A DNA stretch of 49,012 bases, taken from HGM04593 sp045660825. Its GTDB lineage: Bacteria; Bacteroidota; Bacteroidia; Bacteroidales; Bacteroidaceae. Under the pieces are notes generated by a model. That model was not told the origin of the DNA and made no database searches. It saw nothing but the letters and a program-made list of their open reading frames with translations. The DNA lies in NCBI GenBank assembly GCA_045660825.1, contig JAZREN010000056.1:1-49012 (forward strand), read 5' to 3'. Shown here in pieces: positions 34,458-42,832 of this stretch (position 1 is its first letter; the number at the start of each line of letters is the position of its first letter). A program made the translations under genes and the position numbers.

Positions 34458-34865
34458 ATGGAAAAGAAAATCTATGTAGATGTACGAGAAATCCGCAAGA
34501 AGGATGTAGTGAACAGTTTTTTTGAATCGTTGAAAGAAGTGAGAAAGACAAAACCGTATGCAACACAGGACGAAGTCATAAAGCACGCGGTGAAAATGAA
34601 AGCACCGCGTTTTTATGTGACATTTGAGAATGCGCGTAGGTTCATTTCAATGCTGGCACGCAAAAAGAAGCTGCCACTCATAAACAGCAACAAGCTTGCC
34701 ATGTACAAAGAAATCTACCGTCGCTACGTGCAGAGAATGAAGGACGACAGCAAGCGCTACAAATATATGATCCTTGAACAGATCATCGAAGAGCCTGCAC
34801 CATCGTTCTATCTCGACGAGGACACGTTCCGTGGCATCGTATACCGTACACTGCGGGCACACTAA
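34458..34865 (+). CDS. small basic protein, first gene of the packaging arm
   Basis: 135 residues, strongly basic (MEKKIYVDVREIRKKDVVNS; MLARKKKLPLINSNK; RYVQRMKDDSKRYKYM), helical. Not recognised. Size, charge and place three genes before the large terminase would fit a small terminase subunit or a DNA-binding regulator of the locus. KMKAPRFYVTFENARRFISM has the look of a helix-turn-helix-like segment, but this is inference. It has its own promoter of the shared type. Confidence 0.65.
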   Translation: MEKKIYVDVREIRKKDVVNSFFESLKEVRKTKPYATQDEVIKHAVKMKAPRFYVTFENARRFISMLARKKKLPLINSNKLAMYKEIYRRYVQRMKDDSKRYKYMILEQIIEEPAPSFYLDEDTFRGIVYRTLRAH

Positions 34866-34867
34866 AA

Positions 34868-34911
34868 TGTCAAAACAGCAACCTGAAGACATCAATGCCA
34901 CACTACCTTTG
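34868..34911 (+). promoter_or_regulatory. promoter P3 of the phage-like locus (plus arm, second gene)
   Basis: TGTCAAAACAGCA (34868-34880) is identical to the box of P2; after 23 bp comes TACCTTTG (34904-34911), an exact -7 box; ATG follows at 34938. It sits 3 bp past the stop of the preceding gene, so the connector and terminase genes can be expressed apart from the small basic protein. Confidence 0.7.
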
Positions 34912-34937
34912 CAACATAAAGAAAACAGAAAAAAATT

Positions 34938-35393
34938 ATGAACACAACCAGATTTGCAATAACAAAAGAGAGCCTATACAAACGTATTTTTGCAGCAAGT
35001 GCCTACATGGTGCGTGCACGCGAGTCAATGGGTGTTCCGCCTGCAGTTGGTGAGCGCATGCTCATCACCGAGGATGAGCAGAAGATGATTGAGCCACTCA
35101 TTGACAACGGTTTAAACAACATATTCTGCAGCATCGAACGCTACCACCCAGGCAGCAGTGTAGAAAATACCGACAAGGCATACACGTTGTACGTCAACGC
35201 ACCAAGTAACTACCCTGCAGAGAATTGGAAAAAATTAAGAACGGCCATAGAAAGCTATATTGTGAACCACACACTGCAAAGCTGGTACGCGAGCACGAAG
35301 CCCGACGAGGCAAGCATCATTGCAGTGCAGGCGCAAAACGTTGCTACCACAATACAGCAGTTGCTCGTGCAACGCACAAAACCCCTCAAATAA
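34938..35393 (+). CDS. phage connector/completion-like protein A
   Basis: 151 residues, helical with a short beta centre (DKAYTLYVNAPSNYP). Pattern: helical N-terminus with ITEDEQKMIEPLIDNGLNNI, then KLRTAIESYIVNHTLQSWY and a C-terminal helix. The next gene shows the same pattern, so the two are probably paralogues. Place before the terminase suggests a head-completion or tail-completion role; no family is recognised with confidence. Confidence 0.6.
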   Translation: MNTTRFAITKESLYKRIFAASAYMVRARESMGVPPAVGERMLITEDEQKMIEPLIDNGLNNIFCSIERYHPGSSVENTDKAYTLYVNAPSNYPAENWKKLRTAIESYIVNHTLQSWYASTKPDEASIIAVQAQNVATTIQQLLVQRTKPLK

Positions 35394-35416
35394 TTTAAGA
35401 AAATTATTGACATACT

Positions 35417-35917
35417 ATGAAAAACACAATAACAATACCGGAGAGCGAGTTGCAACAGCAGATTGATTTAAGGAATTTCTACATGGGAGAATCGGCCAAG
35501 CGCAAGGACATTGATGCCGACACCATACAAAGCTGCAAAGACGACAAAGACCTGCTACACATGTTCATGCACACTGCATGCAACGCGCTGGTCACTGCTG
35601 TTGCGCTCCGCTTTCCTTCTATAAGCTACGCAATCAAAAAAGTTGAAGAGAGTGATGAAGATGAAAAAAATATCGTATTTGAGTTTGAGACTGCCGACGA
35701 CAGCCGCAGCCATTTATTGCCAAATCTACAGCAAGCAATAACAGATTTCATTATAAACGAGGTACTGCTGCAATGGCTATTGGTGCGCCGCCCCGAGGTA
35801 GCACAGACATACATTACACAGCGTGCCGACCTGTACAGCAATGCCGTGTTCATGTTTGCCAAGATGTACAACAGTAAAAGGACAAGGCGTCGGGCAACAG
35901 ACATCGCCGGAATATAA
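35417..35917 (+). CDS. phage connector/completion-like protein B
   Basis: 166 residues. DDKDLLHMFMHTACNALVTA, a beta strand pair (KNIVFEFETADDS), NLQQAITDFIINEVLLQWLL and a C-terminal helix mirror the plan of protein A (Asp-rich helix, strand, 'ai..yIvn..LqsW', final helix). It ends in a basic tail (NSKRTRRRATDIAGI). It lies 23 bp after gene A and 39 bp before the terminase gene. Confidence 0.6.
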   Translation: MKNTITIPESELQQQIDLRNFYMGESAKRKDIDADTIQSCKDDKDLLHMFMHTACNALVTAVALRFPSISYAIKKVEESDEDEKNIVFEFETADDSRSHLLPNLQQAITDFIINEVLLQWLLVRRPEVAQTYITQRADLYSNAVFMFAKMYNSKRTRRRATDIAGI

Positions 35918-35956
35918 AAACAACATCAGATATTTATCAACGAAGCATTTCCCGTT

Positions 35957-37957
35957 ATGAAAAGAGAGGAAATCATAGCAGAAAACAAGAGACGGCTGAA
36001 AGAAATTTCAGCCGTTTATAATCCCATAACAGGCGAAGGCTCCACCTCCGTTCCACGCAGCGAGGTTTGCATTGCCGGCTTTCCCATTGAAAGGATGTAC
36101 TTGCCCACTACAATGGCAAATGAAGAGTTCGTTCTACAGTTGCAGGAGCTTGGTGCCGAGGGTTACTTGCGCGAAGTAGAACACACCACTCCCGGCAAAC
36201 GCGACATCATACAACTGTGGTTGCGGTTCTGCCTTGTACGCATCAGGCACGATTTTGAGTACTGGGCACGGACAATGACCACCATCTCGGACAAAGGCAA
36301 GGGACGTGACACCGCCTTCATCCTCAACCGCCCGCAGCGCATCTACCTCAAGGCAATGGAGACACTGCGCCTGCAACAGAAGCCCATTGACATTATCCTT
36401 TGCAAGGCACGCCAATGGGGAGGGTCTACCCTCACTCAGCTTTACATGCTGTGGATTCAGCTTGTACACAAGCAGAACTGGAATAGCGTCATCTGCGGCG
36501 ACATTGAGAAACAGTCATCCATTGTTGCCGGCATGCTTGCCAAGGTCATCAGCCGCTACCCGCAATGGGCAAGCGGTGGCAAAAAGCTCACCACCACCCC
36601 CTATCAAGGCGCGCAGAAGACACGTGTCATCAGCTACAGCAATAGCCGCTACTCACTTGGTTCGGCACAGAAGCCCGACTCGCTCCGAAGCGAGGACATA
36701 AGCATGGCCCACCTAACCGAGGTTGGCCTGTGGAAAGCCACACAGGGCAAGAAACCCGAGGACCTGGTGCAATCCATTTTCGGTTCAATAGCCGCAGGTC
36801 CATATACAATGAAAATAATAGAATCCACCGCTAAGGGTGTGGGAAACTACTTTCACCGCACATGGATTGATGCAACCGAGCATAGAAATAACTTTACACC
36901 CGTCTTCATTCCATGGTTCACCATCGACCTCTACAGCAAGGCGTTGAGCGAAGAGGAGTATGCACCGCTCGTCGACAGCCTTGACGAATACGAGTACCAC
37001 CTCTTTGAGCTTGGTGCCACACTGGAAGCCATAGCATGGTACCGCGACAAACGACGCGAGATGCCCGACGAGTGGCGCCTCTTCTCCGAGTTCCCCTCAA
37101 CAGCAGCCGAGGCATTCCAAAGTAGCGGGCGACGCGTGTTCCGTATACCCTATGTAAACAATGCACGTCGCGACTGCCAACCACCTACATTTGTAGGCGA
37201 CATAAAGGAGGGAATAGAAAATGGCAAGCCCGCAACTGTGTTCGAGCCGCTTGCGCCGGGCGAACGGAGCGACGAGAACACCTTGAGCGTGTGGCTCATG
37301 CCCGAAAAGGACGACACGCTACGCGACCGCTACATTGTTGCCGTTGACGTAGGTGGCACAAGCGACAAGGCCGACTACTCATGCATTCTGGTTGCCGACC
37401 GTATGGCAATGCTCGAAGGCGGTGTACCCGAGATTGTCGCATGCTGGCACGGACACATAGAACACGACCAGCTAGCGTGGAAAGCCGTGGAGATTGCCCG
37501 CGCCTACAACAACGCACTGCTTGTGATAGAGGCCAACACTCTTGAGACCGAAGGAACCGAAGGCGACAACTTTGAGTACATACTCAACGAGATTGCCACG
37601 AAATATAGCAACCTCTACTGCCGCACATCGCAAATAGAGATAAAGCAAGGACGCCCACGCCGCTGGGGATTCCACACCAACAGCTCAACAAAGCCTATGG
37701 TAATAAACTTCCTCATCAAGGCACTGCGCGACGGTCTTTACATTGAAAGATGTTTACAGACAACGTATGAATTAGACCTCTACGAATTCAAGGAAAACGG
37801 CAAGGAGATGGGAGCTATAGAGGGCAACCACGACGACCGCGTAATGGCAACAGCCATACTCGTCTGGGTGTGTTACAACCACCCACTACCCCAACGCCAG
37901 ATAACCGTTGCTACATCAAAGAAACGCACCCGCATCATCAGCGAAGCGAGTATATAA
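35957..37957 (+). CDS. terL: phage terminase large subunit (packaging ATPase and nuclease)
   Basis: 666 residues. ATPase domain: adenine-binding region NRPQRIYLK (124-132), Walker A variant ARQWGGST (151-158), Walker B/catalytic Glu in ISMAHLTEV (248-256), coupling motif ESTAKG (289-294). RNase H-like nuclease: Asp464 in VAVDVGGTSDKADYS, Glu525 in LVIEAN, Asp626/627 in NHDDRVMATA. All three nuclease acids are present, so the enzyme looks functional. It cuts and drives DNA into a prohead through a portal, yet no portal gene follows; a terminator begins 74 bp later. The C-terminal SKKRTRIISEASI recurs in a remnant at 44819. Confidence 0.93.
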   Translation: MKREEIIAENKRRLKEISAVYNPITGEGSTSVPRSEVCIAGFPIERMYLPTTMANEEFVLQLQELGAEGYLREVEHTTPGKRDIIQLWLRFCLVRIRHDFEYWARTMTTISDKGKGRDTAFILNRPQRIYLKAMETLRLQQKPIDIILCKARQWGGSTLTQLYMLWIQLVHKQNWNSVICGDIEKQSSIVAGMLAKVISRYPQWASGGKKLTTTPYQGAQKTRVISYSNSRYSLGSAQKPDSLRSEDISMAHLTEVGLWKATQGKKPEDLVQSIFGSIAAGPYTMKIIESTAKGVGNYFHRTWIDATEHRNNFTPVFIPWFTIDLYSKALSEEEYAPLVDSLDEYEYHLFELGATLEAIAWYRDKRREMPDEWRLFSEFPSTAAEAFQSSGRRVFRIPYVNNARRDCQPPTFVGDIKEGIENGKPATVFEPLAPGERSDENTLSVWLMPEKDDTLRDRYIVAVDVGGTSDKADYSCILVADRMAMLEGGVPEIVACWHGHIEHDQLAWKAVEIARAYNNALLVIEANTLETEGTEGDNFEYILNEIATKYSNLYCRTSQIEIKQGRPRRWGFHTNSSTKPMVINFLIKALRDGLYIERCLQTTYELDLYEFKENGKEMGAIEGNHDDRVMATAILVWVCYNHPLPQRQITVATSKKRTRIISEASI

Positions 37958-37958
37958 T

Positions 37959-38021
37959 ATGGATAACGTTACGGTTTGGTTACATGTATATTACCGGGGA
38001 TTATCCAATAACCATCAATAA
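37959..38021 (+). other. 20-codon open frame directly after terL
   Basis: ATG one base after the terL stop, 20 codons (MDNVTVWLHVYYRGLSNNHQ), stop 9 bp before the terminator stem. In related phages the portal gene would stand here. It may be the truncated start of a lost gene or mere chance; too short to judge. Confidence 0.2.
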
Positions 38022-38030
38022 CAATCCTCC

Positions 38031-38078
38031 CTTACAAAAAACGAGCTTCAGTTAACACTAAAGCTCGTTTTTTGTAAG
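38031..38078. terminator. bidirectional terminator, 18-bp perfect stem
   Basis: CTTACAAAAAACGAGCTT (38031-38048) and its exact complement (38061-38078) with a 12-nt loop; T-runs in both directions. It closes terL on the plus strand and the ABC-2 permease operon on the minus strand and marks the right limit of the phage-like locus. Confidence 0.9.
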
Positions 38079-38102
38079 TAACTTTGAAATTTTGTTCCTT
38101 TT

Positions 38103-39212
38103 CTATGCCTGTTTCTTGTAGGTAATGGCGGCAAGAATGTTGAAGAGAAGAGCAAAAATGCCAAGCGCAACAAAATTCTCCCATAGTTCGGCAATTGTGG
38201 TGCCCTTGAGATATACCGACCGCAGAATCTCTACAAAATAACGCGGTGGCAATATCAGCGTAAAGCGTTGCGCCCACAGAGGCATTGAATCCACAGGAGT
38301 CAGCAGTCCGCTCATAAGCATAAAAATCATTATAAAGAAAAACATCACAAACATCGTCTGCTGCATTGTATCGGAGAAATTCGAGATTGTCAGGCTGAAC
38401 CCCGAAATGGTGAGAATAAACAACAATGCTCCAAGGTATATTACCCCCACTGAGCCCACTGGCACAAGGCCATAGACCCACCTTGCCACAAGTATTGCAA
38501 TGCTCAAGACAAAGAGGCCAATAATCCAATACGGCACAAGTTTAGACAACGTAAATGTAAACCTGGAAACTGGAGTGACATTTATCTGTTCAATAGAGCC
38601 ACTCTCTTTCTCGCCGACAATACTCAACGCCGGCAGAAAACCGCAAATCAGGATAAAAAGAATTATCATCAGTGCCGGGATCATATAGTGGCAATAGTTC
38701 AGCGTCGGATTGTAACGGTTCTCAATGGTTATAAGTTCCGATAATTTTTCGGGACTTTTTTCGCCGCGCAATTCAACCAAGGTCCGGGCTATTGTTTGCA
38801 CAATATACTGCATGCCCATACCTCCTTTTGTGGCATTTACAGCATTTGCGGTTATACTGATACGCTCAGGCTTTGCGACAGCCATATCACGCTCAAAACC
38901 CGCAGGTATCTGCACTATGACATCGACACCACCCTGCTCCATCGCATCCATCGCAATTTGATATTCTGCAGTAATCAGTGTAAGTGAAAGGTACTCCGAG
39001 GCATTGATATGCGAAGCGATGCGGCGCGATACCGTAGAACGGTCGAGGTCTACAATGGCTACATTGACATTGCGCACATCCATCGTCATTATAAGCGGCA
39101 TAAGCAGCATAACAAGAATTGGGAAAGCAATAATCAACTTTGGCAGGAACGAATTACGCTTAATCTGTAAAAATTCCTTTTGAATGAGTAGAATAAATGC
39201 TCTCATAGTCAC
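38103..39212 (-). CDS. ABC-2 type transporter permease (second)
   Basis: 369 residues. First membrane helix about 25-45, a periplasmic domain of about 130 residues (VNVAIVDLDRSTVSRRIASH onward), then five helices with the ABC-2 line EKESGSIEQINVTPVSRFTF before the second. Same plan as YbhS/YbhR and YhhJ of enterobacteria. It overlaps the first permease gene by 4 bp and is last in the operon. Probably exports drugs or other small molecules with its partner, the two ATPases and the TolC/HlyD pair. Confidence 0.9.
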   Translation of the reverse strand: MTMRAFILLIQKEFLQIKRNSFLPKLIIAFPILVMLLMPLIMTMDVRNVNVAIVDLDRSTVSRRIASHINASEYLSLTLITAEYQIAMDAMEQGGVDVIVQIPAGFERDMAVAKPERISITANAVNATKGGMGMQYIVQTIARTLVELRGEKSPEKLSELITIENRYNPTLNYCHYMIPALMIILFILICGFLPALSIVGEKESGSIEQINVTPVSRFTFTLSKLVPYWIIGLFVLSIAILVARWVYGLVPVGSVGVIYLGALLFILTISGFSLTISNFSDTMQQTMFVMFFFIMIFMLMSGLLTPVDSMPLWAQRFTLILPPRYFVEILRSVYLKGTTIAELWENFVALGIFALLFNILAAITYKKQA

Positions 39213-40303
39213 TCCAATTTATCTTTGAATTTCTTTAATGACACAGCAAGGATTACAGTTGTCATACCGAGCAGAATCACACAATTCTTCCACACCGCTA
39301 TAATAGGCAGACCTTGAATCATCATCTTACGCACTGCGTCGATATACCAACGTGCAGGTACAATGTTAGACACCACCTGGAAGAAGATGGGCAGGTTTTC
39401 AATAGGAAACAGCATGCCCGAAAGCATCAATATGGGCATCATCATCACCATTGCCGAGATTAGCAATGCCGCGACCTGTGTAGTGGCGATGGTAGAAACC
39501 AGAAGCCCGAGCGAGAGAGAGAGCAGCAGGTAAAGCAGCGAGAGAGAGAAGATTCCACATACACCTCCAGTCATTGGCACACCGAGAAGATATCGTGCCA
39601 AAAGCAGGATTGTTACAAGGACAATACACGAAATGGCAAAGTAAGGTATCATCTTCGCAAAAATAATCTTTACTGGGCGCACCGGTGAAACAAGCAACAC
39701 CTCCATTGTACCCACCTCCTTCTCGCGTACAATAGATACAGAGGTCATCATAGCACACACCAGAATAAAGATCAGTCCCATGATGCCCGGCACAAAGTTG
39801 TATGCAGACTTCATCTGTGGATTGAATAACATACGGGTTTCAAACATGGCCTGCTGCGATGCCGTGCCAAGCAATACACTCTGCATGTATGCCGATGCCG
39901 AACCAGCAGTATTTACATTGGAGGCATCGAGAATAAGTTGAATAATGGGTTTTGTCTCTATGCCTGCTGCGGCTTGGGCTGCACGACGGTCATAGCCCTG
40001 AGCAAAGACAACCACAGCATTAGCCTTGCCCGAGCGCAGGCATTGGTCTATCTCATTTTGTGATATATAACCCTTAAAGGTAAAATATCCGTTTTGCGCG
40101 AGACGCTCAACGGCATCATGCACACCGTCGGTGCGTTCCGGAGCCACAACCGCTACATTTACATTATTGACCTCTGTAGATATCGCAAATCCAAAGAGTA
40201 TCATGAGTATAATGGGAATAAGCATCACGACAAGCATTGTACGTGTATCACGGAGTATATGCAATGACTCCTTTTTTACGAATGAAGCAAAATTCCGTTT
40301 CAT
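39209..40303 (-). CDS. ABC-2 type transporter permease (first)
   Basis: 364 residues, same layout as its neighbour: helix about 22-43, periplasmic domain, five helices, with REKEVGTMEVLLVSPVRPVKI as the cytoplasmic coupling line. The two permeases likely form a heterodimer. It lies 3 bp after the ATPase gene. Confidence 0.9.
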   Translation of the reverse strand: MKRNFASFVKKESLHILRDTRTMLVVMLIPIILMILFGFAISTEVNNVNVAVVAPERTDGVHDAVERLAQNGYFTFKGYISQNEIDQCLRSGKANAVVVFAQGYDRRAAQAAAGIETKPIIQLILDASNVNTAGSASAYMQSVLLGTASQQAMFETRMLFNPQMKSAYNFVPGIMGLIFILVCAMMTSVSIVREKEVGTMEVLLVSPVRPVKIIFAKMIPYFAISCIVLVTILLLARYLLGVPMTGGVCGIFSLSLLYLLLSLSLGLLVSTIATTQVAALLISAMVMMMPILMLSGMLFPIENLPIFFQVVSNIVPARWYIDAVRKMMIQGLPIIAVWKNCVILLGMTTVILAVSLKKFKDKLE

Positions 40304-40306
40304 AGT

Positions 40307-41047
40307 CTACTCTCCTCTCTGTGCACCACGAGCCAATGTGCGGAACACCTCGTCCATAGACTCTGCGGCAAATTGTTGTTTCAGTCGTGCAGGAGTATCA
40401 AGTGCACACACCTTGCCATCGACCATTATCGATGCGCGTGTGCAGTACTCGGCCTCGTCCATATAATGAGTGGTAACAAATATGGTAGTGCCATTCTCGG
40501 CAGCCTCATATATCATCTCCCAAAACTGGCGACGTGTTACGGGGTCAACACCACCCGTAGGTTCGTCCAGAAACACCACATCGGGACGGTGAATTGTCGC
40601 AATGACAAACGACAGTTTCTGTTTCCAGCCAAGCGGCAGTGAGCCAACAAGAGTATTACGCTCCGAAGAAAAATTCAAGCGCTCAAGCAACTCCGTTGCG
40701 CGCTCATTGGTCTGCTTTGCCGTGAGCCCGTATATTCCTGCAAATAGACGCATATTCTCCCACACGGTAAGATCGTTGTAGAGTGAGAAACGCTGACTCA
40801 TATAGCCGATATGGCGTTTAATCAGTTCCCCTTCGGTACGCACATCAAAGCCTGCCACCGTGCCGCTACCCGACGTAGGGTAACTCAAACCACAGAGCAT
40901 ACGCATAGCAGTCGTCTTGCCGGCACCATTTGCTCCAAGAAAGCCGAAAATCTCGCCGCGGCGCACATCGAACGAAATGTGGTCAACTGCGGTGAAATCA
41001 CCGAAACGTTTGGTAAGGTCACGCACCGAAATTACTATATCGTTCAT
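40307..41047 (-). CDS. ABC transporter ATPase (ABC-2 partner, second)
   Basis: 246 residues. Walker A GANGAGKTT, Walker B VVFLDEPTGGVD and switch His in FVTTHYMDEAEYC. The signature stretch reads VGSLPLGWKQKLSF, where the canonical LSGGQ has become LPLGW, a change also seen in one half of YbhF/RbbA-type pairs, so this site may be weak. It overlaps the first ATPase gene by 4 bp. Confidence 0.92.
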   Translation of the reverse strand: MNDIVISVRDLTKRFGDFTAVDHISFDVRRGEIFGFLGANGAGKTTAMRMLCGLSYPTSGSGTVAGFDVRTEGELIKRHIGYMSQRFSLYNDLTVWENMRLFAGIYGLTAKQTNERATELLERLNFSSERNTLVGSLPLGWKQKLSFVIATIHRPDVVFLDEPTGGVDPVTRRQFWEMIYEAAENGTTIFVTTHYMDEAEYCTRASIMVDGKVCALDTPARLKQQFAAESMDEVFRTLARGAQRGE

Positions 41048-41943
41048 CGTTTCATCAGTTTAATAAACATATCTTCAATTGTTGGTTTTACCGTAGAAAT
41101 CTCTATACCTTCAATATCGGCAAGCGCATTTCTGAATTTCTTTTCATCAAAACCATCACCCACAACCAAGTGGTGCTTCTCGCCAAAGGGATAGCAATCA
41201 ACAACGCCATTCACTTCACGTGCCCGCTCCAGCAAGGCAAACATATTTTTGGCACTGATGCCGTAGAGAGGTCTGTCAAATCCCTGCACAATCCCTTCGG
41301 GGGTGTCAATTTCCAATATACGTCCCTCACAGCAAAGGGCAATACGGTCGCAACGGCTCGCCTCGTCCATATATGGTGTTGAAACAAGAATGGTTATCCC
41401 ATGCTCTTTCAATCCAGTAAGCATATCCCAGAACTCGCTACGCGACACCGCATCGACACCCGTAGTAGGTTCATCCAGAAACAGGACACCAGGGTTATGA
41501 ATCAATGCACACGACAGCGCAAGTTTCTGTTTCATTCCGCCCGAAAGTTTGCCTGCACGGCGCTTGCTGAACGGTTCTATCTGCTTATAGATAGGTGCAA
41601 TCAGTTCATACGACTCCTCCATTGTAACACCAAACATGGCCGCAAAGAATTGCAGATTCTCCTCGACCGACAAATCGGGATACAGAGAGAAACGGCCGGG
41701 CATATAACCTACACGGGAACGGATAGCAAGATATTCATCCCTTATATCGTATCCATCAACCGTGGCACTGCCGGAATCGGGATTAATCAGCGTTGTAAGC
41801 AGTCTGAAGAGCGTGGTCTTGCCTGCACCATCCGGACCGATAAGACCAAACAGTTCACCCCGCTCAACAGAGAACGAAACACCGTCGAGCGCCTTTACAT
41901 TTCCGTAACTCTTCGATAGATTTTGTACTTCAATGACAGCCAT
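41044..41943 (-). CDS. ABC transporter ATPase (ABC-2 partner, first)
   Basis: 299 residues from ATG at 41943 (MAVIEVQNLSKSYGN), one base after the membrane-fusion gene stop; a longer frame to 41973 lies inside that gene. Walker A GPDGAGKTT, signature LSGGMKQKLALSCA, Walker B VLFLDEPTTGVD. The switch histidine is replaced (LVSTPYMDEASRC, Pro instead of His), whereas the second ATPase keeps it but lacks a good signature. Together they could make one strong composite ATP site. In enterobacteria the two are fused in one protein (YbhF, RbbA). Confidence 0.93.
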   Translation of the reverse strand: MAVIEVQNLSKSYGNVKALDGVSFSVERGELFGLIGPDGAGKTTLFRLLTTLINPDSGSATVDGYDIRDEYLAIRSRVGYMPGRFSLYPDLSVEENLQFFAAMFGVTMEESYELIAPIYKQIEPFSKRRAGKLSGGMKQKLALSCALIHNPGVLFLDEPTTGVDAVSRSEFWDMLTGLKEHGITILVSTPYMDEASRCDRIALCCEGRILEIDTPEGIVQGFDRPLYGISAKNMFALLERAREVNGVVDCYPFGEKHHLVVGDGFDEKKFRNALADIEGIEISTVKPTIEDMFIKLMKR

Positions 41944-41944
41944 A

Positions 41945-42829
41945 CTACAAAATGACTTCTCCCGCAAGGCCAATTTTCAACCGTCCGTCATTTTCAACGG
42001 CAATCTTTACTGCATATACCAAGTTGGCACGGGAATCCTTTGTTTGAATACTCTTTGGAGTAAACTCACTCTCCGATGATATCCATTCTATGCGACCCGC
42101 ATAATTGTAACGCTCATCGCCACCGAAATCGGCAACAACAGTCACCTCGTCACCCAGATTAATCTTTGCAAGCTGTTCAGAGGTAAAGTATGCACGTAGG
42201 TATATTTTGTCAAGGTCCGCAACCTTCATAAGAGGTTTACCGGCAGTTGCCAGTTCACCGGCCTGAGCATATTTCACAAGTACAGTTCCACTGACAGGCG
42301 AGACAATACGGCATTTTGAAATCCGGTCGTCGAGAGCGGCAATCTGCGCCTCTAAAGCCAGCAAATTATTATTGATAGTTGTGGTATTTTTATCAAGTGT
42401 CGATAGTGTTGCATCCAATTGAGTCTCCAGGATTTTTACCTGCGCCTCTATATCATCGTACTGTTTTTGTGTTGCTGCACCATCTTTGAGCATATTCTCC
42501 ACACGGCGAAGTTCACTCTTATGTTTTGCAATCTGCTCACATAACGATGCCCCCTGTTTCTTTATATCGGGGCGCGAGCCAAGCAAGGCAGAATGCTGCG
42601 CCAAAAGTTGCTTACGTTGCAGGTGCAGCTGCACACTGTCAATTGCACCAACCGGTTTATCAGCTTCCACAATCGACCCTTCAACAACATCAAAGTCGAG
42701 AATTTTTCCGTTAGCCTCTGACGATATTACAACCTCGATAGCCTCAAATGTGCCTTGTGCATCAAATTCGGATTCTTTGCCACACGACACAGCAACCAGC
42801 ATTGCTGCGATATATACAATTCGTTTCAT
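41945..42829 (-). CDS. membrane-fusion lipoprotein (HlyD family) of the second efflux cassette
   Basis: 294 residues. Lipoprotein signal with lipobox AVSC at residues 13-16 (MKRIVYIAAMLVAVSCGKES). Half lipoyl motifs flank a coiled-coil hairpin (about 70-165) and a beta-barrel follows (LRAYFTSEQLAKINLGDEVTV). Similar in plan to YbhG/YhiI. It links the ABC-2 permeases to the TolC protein coded just upstream (3-bp gap). Confidence 0.9.
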   Translation of the reverse strand: MKRIVYIAAMLVAVSCGKESEFDAQGTFEAIEVVISSEANGKILDFDVVEGSIVEADKPVGAIDSVQLHLQRKQLLAQHSALLGSRPDIKKQGASLCEQIAKHKSELRRVENMLKDGAATQKQYDDIEAQVKILETQLDATLSTLDKNTTTINNNLLALEAQIAALDDRISKCRIVSPVSGTVLVKYAQAGELATAGKPLMKVADLDKIYLRAYFTSEQLAKINLGDEVTVVADFGGDERYNYAGRIEWISSESEFTPKSIQTKDSRANLVYAVKIAVENDGRLKIGLAGEVIL

Positions 42830-42832
42830 ACC

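Noticed and set aside
34397..34880. The two TGTCAAAACAGCA copies as attachment-site direct repeats
   Set aside because: They bracket only one small gene, each is correctly placed before a -7 box, and a third copy lies on the opposite strand; promoter use explains them better.
26914..37957. Complete crAss-like or other active prophage
   Set aside because: Some proteins have the pattern of Bacteroidetes short-tailed phages, but portal, replication, integrase and endolysin genes are absent.
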